From the NCBI GenBank assembly GCA_023485545.1, contig JAMCZI010000028.1, positions 1 through 64,000 on the forward strand: a stretch of 64,000 nucleotides of DNA, given 5' to 3'. Under the pieces are notes generated by a model. The model was not told the origin of the DNA and made no database searches. It was given only the letters and a program-made list of their open reading frames with translations. Positions 53,281-62,226 of this stretch are shown here, one piece after another. Numbering within the stretch: the stretch's first letter is position 1; every line of letters begins with the position of its first letter. A program made the translations under genes and the position numbers. The DNA comes from Candidatus Martarchaeota archaeon. Lineage in GTDB: Archaea > Micrarchaeota > Micrarchaeia > Micrarchaeales > Micrarchaeaceae.

Positions 53281-53302
53281 CGGCTTTTGGACAGTGGTAT
53301 CT

Positions 53303-53635
53303 ATGATTGGAGAGAAAGCTGAATTCAAGGGGGTTGCGACCCTTACCGAAGTGTACGAGATACTCGAGGAGAGGCGCAAGATGAAGGAGCCCACATACGA
53401 GCAGGAGGTAGCTCTCGAGCACGCCAAGAAGTACGGCATGGAGAAGAAGAAGTTCGAGAAGCTCAAGTCAGAGCTTGGAAAGGATTCAAATTACACAGAC
53501 AGGATCATATCAAAAATAAGCGATATAAGGCCAAAGAATGCGATGCTGCTCAGGCAGATATTCGCAAGCGAGAACAGGCCAATCACAGACGAGGAAGTAT
53601 CACACATACTTTCGATATTAAAAGAGCGTGGCTGA
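53303..53635 (+). CDS. rpoF: DNA-directed RNA polymerase subunit F (Rpo4/RpoF)
   Basis: 110 residues, the normal length. TLTEVYEILEERRKMKEPTYEQEVALEHAKKY and the C-terminal RPKNAMLLRQIFASENRPITDEEVSHILSILKE match the Rpb4-like subunit that pairs with Rpo7 in the polymerase stalk. ATG 53303 is preceded by GTGGTATCT; the open frame continues far upstream only through moxR antisense. DUF655 follows 42 bases later, the usual archaeal order, but the eL21 gene that normally precedes rpoF is elsewhere (62670). Confidence 0.9.
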   Translation: MIGEKAEFKGVATLTEVYEILEERRKMKEPTYEQEVALEHAKKYGMEKKKFEKLKSELGKDSNYTDRIISKISDIRPKNAMLLRQIFASENRPITDEEVSHILSILKERG

Positions 53636-53677
53636 AATCATGATTGAGGCTGCGAAATACATGAAGGTTGATATCAA

Positions 53678-54241
53678 ATGGCTGGCGAGGAGCGAAGGGA
53701 GGAGAACGCATACGTGCTTGACTTCATGCGCAGCGGCAAGTCTTTTTCTACAAAGCCCGAGCCTATAGCCCAGCTGATAGGCGAGAACTGGTTCACTCTT
53801 CTTGAAGCTACGGCAAAGCCTGACGTCAGCATGGCTCTTGGGGAGAAGGTGTACATAGGCAGTGCGGAGCGCGAGAAGATATCGCTCATAAAGTCCAGGA
53901 TAACCTACGACCAGCTGACCGAGACCGCGAAGGGTGAGCTGCCCGTCGTCCTGTCCAAGATAATATCCGAGAACGAGAAAAGGTTCGTTGACATATTCAA
54001 CAACGCGGGGCCGCTAAACATACGCCAGCACTCCCTTGAGCTGCTTCCCGGGATAGGCAAGAAGCACCTCACCTCTATATTGAAGCAGCGCGAGGCGAAG
54101 AAGTTTGAGAGCTTCTCCGACATATCCTCGAGGGTGACGCTCATGCAGGACCCGGCAAGGATAATAAGCGAGCGCATCATAGCCGAGCTGCGGGGCGATG
54201 AGCGCTTCTACATGTTTGTCAAGCCTTACGTAAGGCGCTGA
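53678..54241 (+). CDS. DUF655 family protein
   Basis: 187 residues, matching the archaeal DUF655 family found beside rpoF and the rRNA dimethylase gene. AYVLDFMRSGKS at the start, an S1/OB-like region (QLIGENWFTLLEATAKPDVSM), and a helix-hairpin-helix segment (RQHSLELLPGIGKKHLTSIL) suggest nucleic-acid binding. The function has not been established for the family. The next gene starts one base after the stop, but no ksgA follows; a GNAT gene takes its place. Confidence 0.88.
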   Translation: MAGEERREENAYVLDFMRSGKSFSTKPEPIAQLIGENWFTLLEATAKPDVSMALGEKVYIGSAEREKISLIKSRITYDQLTETAKGELPVVLSKIISENEKRFVDIFNNAGPLNIRQHSLELLPGIGKKHLTSILKQREAKKFESFSDISSRVTLMQDPARIISERIIAELRGDERFYMFVKPYVRR

Positions 54242-54242
54242 T

Positions 54243-54806
54243 ATGCAGCCCATACCAGAAGCAAAGCGCGTGTCATTTCTTCCTCTTGAGGTCTCAATGG
54301 CCGACAGGCTTGCAGAGCTAGGCAATGACGCAGATGTCTCAAGGCATGCGGCATCCGAGTCTCAGTTTCCATTTCCATACGGGAGGGATGACGCGCTCTC
54401 TTTCATCCAGTCCTCAATTACAGAGTCAGCCGCAGAAGCAGGCTTGCATTTTGCCGTAATGATAGATGGAAATATCATAGGCGCGGCAGGTATAAGCAAC
54501 ATAAATCGGCATGACAGCCACGCAGAGATAGGCTACTGGCTTGGAAAGGATTACTGGGGCAAAGGCTATGGGACTGAAACGGCAATGCTGCTTCTGCGCA
54601 TAGGTTTCGAAGAGCTAGGCCTCAACAGGATAAGCTGCATAGTCCCGGAGGGAAACGTCCGCTCCGCAAGGCTCCTTGAAAAGCTTGGCTTCAGGAACTA
54701 CGGCGTGCTGAAGGAAGAGGCGCTCAGAGATGGAAAGTTCATGGACTGCAGCATATACGCAATTCTGGCAAGGGAGTTCGATCCAGGCAAACGCGGCGTA
54801 TCATAA
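54243..54806 (+). CDS. GNAT acetyltransferase (RimJ/RimL type)
   Basis: 187 residues. The acetyl-CoA pyrophosphate loop is in KDYWGKGYGTETAM, preceded by GAAGISNINRHDSHAEIGYW and followed by GLNRISCIVPEGNVRSARLLEKLGF, the standard motifs of RimJ/RimL-like N-terminal acetyltransferases. Targets might be ribosomal proteins, but many members act on other amines. It follows DUF655 with one base between and converges with the next gene. Confidence 0.85.
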   Translation: MQPIPEAKRVSFLPLEVSMADRLAELGNDADVSRHAASESQFPFPYGRDDALSFIQSSITESAAEAGLHFAVMIDGNIIGAAGISNINRHDSHAEIGYWLGKDYWGKGYGTETAMLLLRIGFEELGLNRISCIVPEGNVRSARLLEKLGFRNYGVLKEEALRDGKFMDCSIYAILAREFDPGKRGVS

Positions 54807-54813
54807 AAATCCA

Positions 54814-55755
54814 TTATCTCCTGAGTTTTTCTGATTCTGCTCTCGCCTTTGCCTCATCAAGCAATTCAAAAGCCTCTATTACGCTGTCCATGAGATCCAG
54901 AGCATGCAGCGTTGAGCCTGCTGCAACGTCAGCATCAGTTTTGCCGCCATTCACCATGCCTAAAAATATGTCCGACAGTTTTTCCGCGCCTGCCTCTATG
55001 GAGCCTATCTTCTTCTTAAGCTTTTTCCCCAATTCTGATTCGGACGGCAGCAGTCCTGCTGCGCTATACGGCGACTCCCTATCAAGTTCAATGAGGTACT
55101 CGCACGCCATTTTCACAACACTGCTATGGAATGCCCCGAGCCCGTATCCGTTCTGGGCTATGTATGCCAGCCCGGCTGCAGCCCTCCGTATGCCATTTTC
55201 CTCGGAGCCCTCAGCCTTCTCTGTTTCTGCTTCGCCGGTTTTTCCTCCAAGAAGCCCGCTATACTCCCTTCCGAATATAAAAACCCTGTGGTACTCAAGG
55301 GGGTTCGCACGCCTTAGCGCCTCCAAGATGGCCGCATTCATTTCCGGCCTGCTGTGCACAAGCACACCTTTAAGCTTCTCCTCGCTGGTAAATTCGCTTT
55401 CCCACAGCAGGATGTTCTCCTTGGCCAGCCTGTATACGTCGTAATCCTCATACCTTTCCAGGATCGCATTGTATACGCTGCCCATTTCAATTATCCCTGA
55501 GTACGATGAGTAAAATTCATCCCCGGACAGTTTTCCATCCAAATTTTCTGAAGCGAGTTCGTATATCGCGCATACTGAAAAGAAATGGTTAAGCGATGAA
55601 GCGCTTATCCTCTTTTGGGATGTGTCACCGTTTTCTAAGCGGTCCACTATTGCATCGAGCACAATCCTGCTGTCCTCCCTTATGTCCAAGCGGGATATCA
55701 TTCTGGAGTAAGCATCATGCAGCTCCTTTTTCACGTCTACAGATTTCTCCGCCAT
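54814..55755 (-). CDS. Uncharacterised helical protein
   Basis: About 313 residues, not recognised. It is mostly charged alpha-helix, with segments such as ELHDAYSRMISRLDIREDSRIVLDAI, AILEALRRANPLEYHRVFIFGREYSGLLGG and ALDLMDSVIEAFELLDEAKARAE. No signal, membrane helix or catalytic motif is visible. The frame is open up to 55836, but a TATA element (ATATTTAAATATC, 55778-55790) lies within that stretch, so I start at ATG 55755 (MAEKSVDVKKEL). Confidence 0.6.
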   Translation of the reverse strand: MAEKSVDVKKELHDAYSRMISRLDIREDSRIVLDAIVDRLENGDTSQKRISASSLNHFFSVCAIYELASENLDGKLSGDEFYSSYSGIIEMGSVYNAILERYEDYDVYRLAKENILLWESEFTSEEKLKGVLVHSRPEMNAAILEALRRANPLEYHRVFIFGREYSGLLGGKTGEAETEKAEGSEENGIRRAAAGLAYIAQNGYGLGAFHSSVVKMACEYLIELDRESPYSAAGLLPSESELGKKLKKKIGSIEAGAEKLSDIFLGMVNGGKTDADVAAGSTLHALDLMDSVIEAFELLDEAKARAESEKLRR

Positions 55756-55872
55756 GCTTATTTCTCGGCCGCCCTGATATTTAAATATTGGCGTCTGCAT
55801 TCTCCCCTCAGCCAGGCTGCGCGTTTGCTTGGGCATGCCTCACCAAGGTTCTTGGCAATAAAAAATTAGAGT

Positions 55873-55925
55873 GCGCTGTTGAGCGGTAGAGGCCTAAGAT
55901 ATCAAGGGCCTCTCCGCCCAAGCGC
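55873..55925 (-). terminator. Large stem-loop, terminator or structured RNA
   Basis: AGAGGCC with GGCCTCT and GCGG with CCGC form an 11-pair stem with one bulged base and a 12-base loop (55883-55917). GCGCT/AGCGC adds an outer stem. On the minus strand TTTTTT (55860-55865) follows within a few bases. It lies downstream of the 91-residue protein gene, so it may terminate that transcript. Its size would also fit a small non-coding RNA. Confidence 0.45.
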
Positions 55926-55945
55926 TTACTGGGCTTTTCTAGTCC

Positions 55946-56221
55946 TTATGCTTCCTCCGCCATGAATATTGCGGCACTACCGAAGCTCATATCGTTTTGT
56001 TTTGCGATTTTTTTGCTTTTTTGTATCCTCGCGGCGAGCTCCTCTGTCAGGACCATCTTTATCGCTGCTTCGACTGCCCCGTTCTCATCCGTTATTCCTG
56101 CAGCCTTGTACAGCTCCTCGAGCTCCTTGCGCTCTATGGTGTCCATTGCCTTTTCTGCCGCTTCGCGTATTTTCTCCGTCTTCCCCTTTTTCTGGATTTG
56201 TTCCATGACCCCACTAGTCAT
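55946..56221 (-). CDS. Uncharacterised small helical protein
   Basis: 91 residues, not recognised. Charged helices (KTEKIREAAEKAMDTIERKELEELYKAAG) are followed by AAIKMVLTEELAARIQKSKKIAKQNDM and a hydrophobic C-terminus (SFGSAAIFMAEEA). A TATA element (ATATATTTAAATC) lies about 45 bases upstream and GGGGGAGAGAA precedes the ATG. It stands alone between the unknown helical gene and hsp20. I cannot suggest a function. Confidence 0.55.
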   Translation of the reverse strand: MTSGVMEQIQKKGKTEKIREAAEKAMDTIERKELEELYKAAGITDENGAVEAAIKMVLTEELAARIQKSKKIAKQNDMSFGSAAIFMAEEA

Positions 56222-56280
56222 TTCTCTCCCCCTACTAACTAATTTGAATTTTAAGATTTAAATATATTTTGTGGAATTAT

Positions 56281-56295
56281 CTAATATGATATTAG
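56281..56295. repeat. Short inverted repeat upstream of the small helical gene
   Basis: CTAATA-TGA-TATTAG is a perfect six-base inverted repeat just beyond the TATA element of the 91-residue protein gene. The rest of the gap between that gene and hsp20 holds only the hsp20 terminator. Confidence 0.35.
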
Positions 56296-56349
56296 AAATA
56301 TTGAGGAATCGCCGCAATTTGGGAAAACTTACAGACGTCAAAACTCGCT

Positions 56350-56384
56350 TACCAAAAATAAGGCTGGGGGCAAAAGGCCCTCAG
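56350..56384 (-). terminator. Terminator of hsp20
   Basis: On the minus strand CTG-A-GGGC-CTTTT-GCCC-C-CAG forms a stem that begins at the hsp20 stop codon and is followed by CCTTATTTTTGG. Confidence 0.5.
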
Positions 56385-56848
56385 TCTATCTTTACTTCCT
56401 TGCCGCGCGCCTCCTTTACCTTTTTTACTTCTACGGAGAGCGTTCCGTTGTTCATCTTAGCCTTTGCGCTGTCAGCCTTTACCTGCTCAGGGAACCTTAT
56501 CATCCTGTAGTACCCTGATGAAGACCTCTCCTTGGCGTAGTAGTTGCCCTCTTTTCCTTCCTTCTCTTCGTTCTTTTCCGCGCTCAGCTCAAGCATCTCC
56601 TCGCTGACCTTGAGCTTTATGTCCTTCTTGTCAACGCCGGGCATGTCGACCAGCACAGTGAACGAATCGCCGTTGTCCACCATGTCGACGTTGGGCAGCA
56701 GTGTTCCCCTGTCGGAGAAGTTCTGCAGAAGTCTTGCGCTGCGCCTGGCCAGCCTGAACGGATCGAAGAAATCCGCCATAAAATCAAAGTCAATAGGGGC
56801 GACCAAGCCCTTTCCGGCCTTTCTCTCGTTTTCGTTCTTTTCTTCCAT
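56381..56848 (-). CDS. hsp20: HSP20 small heat-shock protein
   Basis: 155 residues. The alpha-crystallin domain contains FTVLVDMPGVDKKDIKLKV, EEMLELSAEK, YRMIRFPEQV and the final NGTLSVEVKK. The short N-terminus (DFFDPFRLARRSARLLQNFSDR) should drive oligomer formation. It holds unfolded proteins for refolding by DnaK. ATG 56848 follows GGTG by five bases; an ATG at 56887 lies upstream of the operator and is unlikely. It is divergent from the regulator-grpE-dnaK-dnaJ operon. Confidence 0.93.
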   Translation of the reverse strand: MEEKNENERKAGKGLVAPIDFDFMADFFDPFRLARRSARLLQNFSDRGTLLPNVDMVDNGDSFTVLVDMPGVDKKDIKLKVSEEMLELSAEKNEEKEGKEGNYYAKERSSSGYYRMIRFPEQVKADSAKAKMNNGTLSVEVKKVKEARGKEVKID

Positions 56849-56862
56849 TGTCTCACCTATCT

Positions 56863-56881
56863 TGTCAAAATTTATTTGACA
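56863..56881. promoter_or_regulatory. Probable heat-shock operator at the hsp20 start
   Basis: TGTCAAA-ATTTA-TTTGACA is a perfect seven-base inverted repeat located at the predicted transcription start of hsp20, whose TATA lies near 56895-56905. It would suit a dimeric winged-helix repressor. Confidence 0.55.
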
Positions 56882-56933
56882 TATCAACTAATATTAATAT
56901 AAAACACAAAATATATAAATCTATTCAATCATA

Positions 56934-56950
56934 ATAGGTATGCATCCTAT
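56934..56950. promoter_or_regulatory. Probable operator at the regulator start
   Basis: ATAGG-TATGCAT-CCTAT is an inverted repeat about 25 bases beyond the TATA of the plus-strand regulator gene, at its predicted start. Its sequence differs from the hsp20 repeat. Confidence 0.4.
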
Positions 56951-56966
56951 GCAACGGTGAGTGGTC

Positions 56967-57434
56967 ATGAAGAAGATAGTAATAAAGAACATAGCGATGC
57001 CGGCGAGCAACGACCCCGACAGCATAATAAGGTGGATGTGCGAGGCGTTTGGATTTTCAGGCGATGCAGCCGGAGACAACATAGACCTCGACATACTGCG
57101 CATGTTCACCTCCGAATACGGGAGGCGCGGCTCGAAGGGCATCTCAAGCTCTGAAATAAGGGTCGACCAGAGCGTCGCCAGGAGCACTATAATATACCAC
57201 CTTAACAGGTTCATAGAAGCAGGCCTGGTGGTCAAGCGCGGCAGGAAGTACTATCTCAGGGCGCCAGAACTATCCAGGGCGATAGAGGAGATAGAATACG
57301 ACATAGAACGCGAGATGCACCGCATGCTAGATATAGCAAGGGAGTTCGACAGGATGATGAATATGCCGAACGCAAGGCCTAAACGGAACAGGGAGGCGAT
57401 AGACCTCAATTACAAGGACGTTAAGATAGAGTGA
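56967..57434 (+). CDS. Winged-helix regulator, probable heat-shock regulator
   Basis: 155 residues. The winged helix spans about residues 40-100 (LRMFTSEYGRRGSKGISSSEIRVDQSVARSTIIYHLNRFIEAGLVVKRGRKYYL, shown here only as the region). A C-terminal helix rich in Glu, Arg and Met follows. It is the first gene of the grpE-dnaK-dnaJ operon and faces hsp20, so control of heat-shock genes, as by Phr-like regulators, is a reasonable inference. ATG 56967 follows GGTGAGTGGTC; GTG 56961 is two codons longer. Confidence 0.75.
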   Translation: MKKIVIKNIAMPASNDPDSIIRWMCEAFGFSGDAAGDNIDLDILRMFTSEYGRRGSKGISSSEIRVDQSVARSTIIYHLNRFIEAGLVVKRGRKYYLRAPELSRAIEEIEYDIEREMHRMLDIAREFDRMMNMPNARPKRNREAIDLNYKDVKIE

Positions 57435-57446
57435 GGCGGTTTGTTC

Positions 57447-57998
57447 ATGGCTGAGAACAGCAACAATAATATTGAGGAGGAGAAGAATAAGGATCCGGCA
57501 AAGGCTGCCGGAGAGCAAGCCAAGCAGGAGAGCGCCAAGCCTGACGCAGAGGCACAGGAGCTCAAGGAGCGCCTGCTGCGCCTAGCAGCCGAGTTCGACA
57601 ACTACAAGAAGCGCACTTCTGCAGACATACAGCGCTCACGCCTTGAGGGAAAGGCTGAGGCGATTCGCCCGCTGCTCGGCATACTGGACGAGTTCGAACT
57701 CACTCTCATAGCCGCGTCAAAGTCGGAGGACAAGAAGCTTACTAAGGGCATAGAGATGCTCTATGCAAACCTTACTGAAATGCTCAGGAAAGAGGGGCTC
57801 TCGGAAATAAAGACAGACGGAAGCTACGACCCTTACGTTCACGAGATAATGCAGACAAAGGATTCAGACAAGACTGAGGGCAGCATACTTGAGGTCGTGA
57901 GGAAGGGCTACACATTCTGCGGCATAATGCTGCGCCCCGCGTCCGTGATAGTCGCGGCGCAAAAGCCCGCCGAAAATGCCAAAGAGGCAAAAAGCTAA
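57447..57998 (+). CDS. grpE: Nucleotide exchange factor GrpE
   Basis: 183 residues. A disordered acidic N-terminus is followed by the long helix with LLRLAAEFDNYKKRTSADI. The beta domain ends in GSYDPYVHEIM, GSILEVVRKGYTFCGIMLRPASVIVA, matching GrpE. It releases ADP from DnaK. The ATG at 57447 lies 12 bases after the regulator stop. dnaK follows after 37 bases. Confidence 0.93.
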   Translation: MAENSNNNIEEEKNKDPAKAAGEQAKQESAKPDAEAQELKERLLRLAAEFDNYKKRTSADIQRSRLEGKAEAIRPLLGILDEFELTLIAASKSEDKKLTKGIEMLYANLTEMLRKEGLSEIKTDGSYDPYVHEIMQTKDSDKTEGSILEVVRKGYTFCGIMLRPASVIVAAQKPAENAKEAKS

Positions 57999-58035
57999 AC
58001 ATGATACGAAAAATTGCGTTAAAAAGGTGTTATGA

Positions 58036-59907
58036 ATGAAAATAATAGGAATAGATCTCGGAACTTCGAACTCTGCTGCAGCCGTGCTTGAGGGCGGCCG
58101 CCCTGTAATAATACCGAGCAGCGAAGGAACCTCAATGTACGGAAAGGCTTTTCCTAGCTTTGTCGCATTTACCAAGGACGGGCAGAGGCTGGTAGGAGAG
58201 CCTGCAAGAAGGCAGGCTGTCGCAAACCCTGACGGGACTGTGTACGCCTTCAAGAGGAAGATGGGCACAGACTACAAGTACAAGGTGCTCGGCAAGGAGT
58301 ACACTCCGCAGGACCTTTCTGCGATACTGCTCCAGAAGATAAAGGCGGATGCTGAAGCCTTCCTCGGTGAAGAGGTCAAGAAGGCGGTCATCACTGTGCC
58401 AGCGTATTTCGACGACAATCAGCGCCAGGCCACCAAGGACGCCGGAGCCATAGCCGGGCTTGAGGTAGTAAGGCTGGTCAACGAGCCCACGGCAGCTTGC
58501 CTCGCGTTCGGAATAGACAAGCAGTCCTCGAAGGACATGAAGATAATGGTGTACGACCTTGGAGGGGGAACGCTCGACGTCACCATAATGGAGTTCGGCA
58601 ACGGCGTCTTCGAGGTCAAATCTACAAGCGGAGACACCCAGCTCGGCGGAACTGACATGGACAACTCAATAATAGAATTCCTCACATCCGAGTTCCTCAA
58701 ATCCTCTGGGATAGACATAAAGGGCAGCTCCCAGGCTATGCAGCGCATGCGCGAAGCGGCCGAGAAGGCGAAGATCGAGCTTTCGACCGTAGTGTCAAGC
58801 GAGATAAACCTGCCTTTCCTTGCCCAGGACAAGTCTGGCAACCCCGTGCACTTCACGTACACGCTCACCAGGGCAAAGCTCGAGAGCCTCGTGCTGCCGA
58901 TAATAGAGAAGTCCACAAAGACCATAATGCAGGCGATAAAGGACGCCAAGATGGAGCCCGGAAACATCGACAAGGTGATAATGGTAGGAGGGCCAACCAG
59001 GATGCCAATAGTGCAGAGGTACGTCGAAAGCTTCATAGGCAAGAAGATAGAGCGCGGCGTCGACCCGATGGAAGCTGTAGCGCTCGGGGCAGCCATACAG
59101 GGCGGAGTCCTTACCGGCGAAGTGAAGGATCTTGTGCTGCTTGACGTCACGCCTCTTACCCTGGGGATAGAAACCTTGGGAGGAGTCGCAACGCCGCTCA
59201 TAGAAAGGAACACCACCATACCAGTCAAGAAATCGCAGATATTCACCACTGCTGAGAGCAATCAGACGCAGGTGGACATACACGTGGTCCAAGGTGAGCG
59301 CCCGCTGGCAAAGGACAACATAGACTTAGGCAGGTTCCAGCTCACAGGCATACCCCCAGCTCCAAGAGGCATGCCAAAGATAGAGGTCACCTTTGACATC
59401 GACTCGAACGGCATACTGCACGTAGGGGCAAAGGACACTGCAACTGGAAGGGAGCAGAAGATGGACATAGTGGCGCCGCACAAGATGAACAAGGACGACA
59501 TAGACAAGAAGATAGAGGAGGCGAAGCGTTTTGAGGAGGAGGACAAGAAGGTGCGCGCTCTCATAGAGGCGAGGAACAGTGCAGAGTCGCTCATATACAG
59601 CGCGGAACGCTCTGCCGAAGAATACGGCTCAAAGGTGCCGAAGGAGGTAATGGACAAGGTCAACTCGGCCAAGGATGCCCTTCAGGAAGCCATAAAGTCC
59701 GAAGACGTAGAGCAGATAAAGGCCAAGAGCGACGATCTTTCCAAGGCTCTCCAGGAGATAGGCTCTGCTATGTACAAGAGCCAGCCCGGACAGGAGGCGT
59801 CAGGCCCTGGCGGAAATGGGGAGCAGGGACCAGGAGCTTCTGACGGCGCAGGCACAAGCGATGGCGATGGAGGCGCGACAGACGCGGATTTCAAGGTAAA
59901 GAAGTGA
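58036..59907 (+). CDS. dnaK: Molecular chaperone DnaK (Hsp70)
   Basis: 623 residues. The ATPase domain starts [15 protein letters not shown] and contains [28 protein letters not shown] and [13 protein letters not shown]. The linker [13 protein letters not shown] joins the substrate domain ([14 protein letters not shown]), and a Gly-rich tail ends in DADFKVKK. Such bacterial-type DnaK systems are thought to have entered archaea by lateral transfer. A GGTG lies six bases before the ATG. dnaJ starts four bases after the stop. Confidence 0.97.
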   Translation: MKIIGIDLGTSNSAAAVLEGGRPVIIPSSEGTSMYGKAFPSFVAFTKDGQRLVGEPARRQAVANPDGTVYAFKRKMGTDYKYKVLGKEYTPQDLSAILLQKIKADAEAFLGEEVKKAVITVPAYFDDNQRQATKDAGAIAGLEVVRLVNEPTAACLAFGIDKQSSKDMKIMVYDLGGGTLDVTIMEFGNGVFEVKSTSGDTQLGGTDMDNSIIEFLTSEFLKSSGIDIKGSSQAMQRMREAAEKAKIELSTVVSSEINLPFLAQDKSGNPVHFTYTLTRAKLESLVLPIIEKSTKTIMQAIKDAKMEPGNIDKVIMVGGPTRMPIVQRYVESFIGKKIERGVDPMEAVALGAAIQGGVLTGEVKDLVLLDVTPLTLGIETLGGVATPLIERNTTIPVKKSQIFTTAESNQTQVDIHVVQGERPLAKDNIDLGRFQLTGIPPAPRGMPKIEVTFDIDSNGILHVGAKDTATGREQKMDIVAPHKMNKDDIDKKIEEAKRFEEEDKKVRALIEARNSAESLIYSAERSAEEYGSKVPKEVMDKVNSAKDALQEAIKSEDVEQIKAKSDDLSKALQEIGSAMYKSQPGQEASGPGGNGEQGPGASDGAGTSDGDGGATDADFKVKK

Positions 59908-59911
59908 CCCG

Positions 59912-61015
59912 ATGGCGAAGGATTTCTACGAAGTTCTGGGGGTAAAGAAGGATGCGAGCGCCGACGATATCAAGAAGGCGTACAGGCAGCTCGCCCTAAA
60001 GTTCCACCCGGACGTGAACAAGTCCAAGGAGGCTGAGGAGAAATTCAAGGAGATAAACGAGGCGTACGCTGTCCTCAGCGATCCGGAGAAGAAAAAGCAG
60101 TACGACGCTTTCGGCCCGGAGGGATTCAACCAGAGGTACACCGAGCAGGACATATTCAGGGGCTTCGACTTCGAGAAGATATTCCGCGACATGGGCATAG
60201 ATTTCGGCGGCAGCCAGTTCGGGGGCAGCATATTCGACAACCTGTTCGGATTCGGCGGTGCGCAGCAGCGCGGCGCAGACGTAGGGAACGATATACTGGC
60301 AGAGGCGAGAATAAGCCTGAAGGATGCGGTTCTCGGCACCAAGAAGTCGATACGCGTCCGACACGTAGTCAAATGCCCAGTCTGCAATGGGACTGGATCT
60401 GAGGGCGGCCGCGTAGTCAAATGCCCGACATGCAACGGCTCAGGCCAGGTCTCGACGACACGAAGATCGATGTTCGGCATAATACAGACGGTATCCGCAT
60501 GTCCCACATGTGGCGGCAGGGGTACAGTTCCAGAAAAGCCCTGCAGAAGCTGCGGCGGCACTGGAAAGAAGGTCGCCGATAACTCGCTGGAAGTGTCTAT
60601 ACCAAAAGGTGTGGACAACGGAACAAGGCTAAGGCTGCGCGGCATGGGCGATTACGGTCGCGACAGGCCTGGCGACCTTTACATAGACATAGCTGTCGAG
60701 CAGGACAAGACCTTCAGGCGGAAGGGATACGACATAGTGACCGAAGTGCGCGTGCCCTTCTACGTATTCCTGCTTGGCGGCACGATAACTGTGCCGACTC
60801 TTACAGGCACTACTGAGGTGAAAATCAAGGAGCTGCAGCAGCCCGGTGAGAACATCGTGCTCAGGGGCCTTGGCGTGCCATACTCCAACACTGCAGGCGA
60901 CGAGATATTGAAGCTAAAGGTTGACATACCTAAGAGAATGACAAAGGAGCAAAAGGAAATGATACAGAAGTTCGCGGCTCTTGACGGAAAGAAAAAGCTG
61001 TTCGGGGTTTTCTAG
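59912..61015 (+). CDS. dnaJ: Co-chaperone DnaJ (type I Hsp40)
   Basis: 367 residues. The J domain holds the HPD motif in [10 protein letters not shown] Gly/Phe region is followed by four zinc-finger repeats: [24 protein letters not shown] and CRSCGGTG. The C-terminal substrate domain contains [18 protein letters not shown] and ends in the dimerisation segment. It stimulates DnaK ATPase and delivers clients. Its stop overlaps the convergent PH-like gene by four bases. Confidence 0.96.
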   Translation: MAKDFYEVLGVKKDASADDIKKAYRQLALKFHPDVNKSKEAEEKFKEINEAYAVLSDPEKKKQYDAFGPEGFNQRYTEQDIFRGFDFEKIFRDMGIDFGGSQFGGSIFDNLFGFGGAQQRGADVGNDILAEARISLKDAVLGTKKSIRVRHVVKCPVCNGTGSEGGRVVKCPTCNGSGQVSTTRRSMFGIIQTVSACPTCGGRGTVPEKPCRSCGGTGKKVADNSLEVSIPKGVDNGTRLRLRGMGDYGRDRPGDLYIDIAVEQDKTFRRKGYDIVTEVRVPFYVFLLGGTITVPTLTGTTEVKIKELQQPGENIVLRGLGVPYSNTAGDEILKLKVDIPKRMTKEQKEMIQKFAALDGKKKLFGVF

Positions 61016-61950
61016 TTGGTGCTGCCGAAGCCCTCCCTTACCCTCCTGTGGCTGAATATCTTGAGGTCGTTCTGGTTGAGCGTCTTGCTTCTGCTGCTGC
61101 CATCTATTGCAGCAATGCCGTTCAGGCTTCCATCTGAAAAGTTGTAGCTGAATGCACCTGTGCGCGCTGCTATCCTGTAGCCGCCCAAGTCTACCTCATC
61201 AGTCTTATCTTTTCTCCCGCGATATATCAAAACAAAGCCGTTCATTGAGCTCTTGCCCATATTCACGAGCGTGGGCATGCCCTTCTTTATTCCCTTCAGG
61301 ACGTAGGATATTGTGGCTCCCCCTGCGCCTTTCGCGAGCACTATTGCCTTTCCTTTTGCAAACGTGCCCCTCTTCCCTATGCTGCTGAAGTAAGCCTTTA
61401 CGACTTTGCCCCTGCCATTCTGCTCTTCAATGATTACCGGGGCGGCATCCTCGCGCCTTACCAGCGTTTTCATCTCCGCGAGGCCTATATATGCATTTTG
61501 TGTCTGCTTTACCGCATAAAGTTGGGCTTCCTTAGAGTAGTTGCCCACGCGATCCCAAGCCGGCATCGTGCATTGTGCGTCCGCCCTGCCTCTTGTCGCG
61601 CGTATGTGCATATTTATCTTTTCGCACACTTCTGCAGCGCTGTCCATGTCCCTGAGACCGAAGGAAACAGGCCCGTTGATCCCGCTGGCGCGGAGCATTA
61701 TCTCAAGCCTTCTGATCCTCTTCTCTGCAGACACGTCAGTTATCTCAGAATAGAATATCGAGGTGTAGTTGCTCTTGAACCCGTCCTCGACCATTATGAA
61801 CCTGCGGTTGGTAAGGGCTATGGCCCTGTTCTTTGCAACTCCTCCCAATACCTCGGTGCTGTAAACCAGCTGCTCTTCTGGAAGCAGCAAATGTTCAAAG
61901 CTAGCGAATTTATTTCCCATAAATATCTTACTTTGCTTACTATCCCCCAC
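61012..61950 (-). CDS. Uncharacterised protein with PH-like N-terminal domain
   Basis: 302-312 residues. The first about 110 residues have the look of a PH-like domain ([33 protein letters not shown], then [20 protein letters not shown]). The middle and end are strand-rich and unassigned ([38 protein letters not shown]). No membrane helix is seen. Starts: GTG 61950 or ATG 61920; both suit TATA-like elements in the upstream gap. It does not obviously belong to the chaperone operon. Confidence 0.6.
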   Translation of the reverse strand: MGDSKQSKIFMGNKFASFEHLLLPEEQLVYSTEVLGGVAKNRAIALTNRRFIMVEDGFKSNYTSIFYSEITDVSAEKRIRRLEIMLRASGINGPVSFGLRDMDSAAEVCEKINMHIRATRGRADAQCTMPAWDRVGNYSKEAQLYAVKQTQNAYIGLAEMKTLVRREDAAPVIIEEQNGRGKVVKAYFSSIGKRGTFAKGKAIVLAKGAGGATISYVLKGIKKGMPTLVNMGKSSMNGFVLIYRGRKDKTDEVDLGGYRIAARTGAFSYNFSDGSLNGIAAIDGSSRSKTLNQNDLKIFSHRRVREGFGSTN

Positions 61951-62096
61951 TGAAAGAAAACGGGATTAGTTTATTATTTGGTTAAGATATTTAAGCGTTA
62001 CTGAAAGTGCTGTCTCCCAAGCTTTCCTGTTCCTCACTCCAGCAGCTATGCTCCTGCCTTCTTCCTGATTGCATGAGGAAAAGATGGGTGGTTGGT

Positions 62097-62123
62097 GGGG
62101 CGTATGCACAAGGCATACGCCCC
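62097..62123. other. Perfect 11-pair hairpin in a 276-base non-coding gap
   Basis: GGGGCGTATGC-ACAAG-GCATACGCCCC is a perfect stem-loop. It lies in 61951-62226, for which I see no convincing gene. On the minus strand a TATA-like TTTATAAG (near 62188-62195) precedes it by about 65 bases, and the region ends near TTAAATATC at 61990. A small non-coding RNA is possible; I could not match it to SRP RNA, RNase P RNA or a C/D or H/ACA layout. Confidence 0.5.
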
Positions 62124-62226
62124 TGGGTGGATGAGAATAGGTTGTTACAAAATACGCATCCAAGCGTTATATCATTCATACAACTACTTATAAAAAGGTC
62201 TCTGTAGCATCCTTTTATCTTGATAC

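Noticed and set aside
55756-55836. Longer start for the helical protein at 54814
   Set aside because: A TATA element lies inside the extension and would place transcription downstream of 55836.
58419-59261. 280-codon open frame antisense to dnaK
   Set aside because: A typical shadow frame opposite a highly conserved gene, with no signals of its own.
62041-62226. RNase P RNA or SRP RNA in the gap beside tbp
   Set aside because: A GAGGAAAAG stretch resembles one RNase P element, but the other conserved regions and the SRP S-domain core are not visible.
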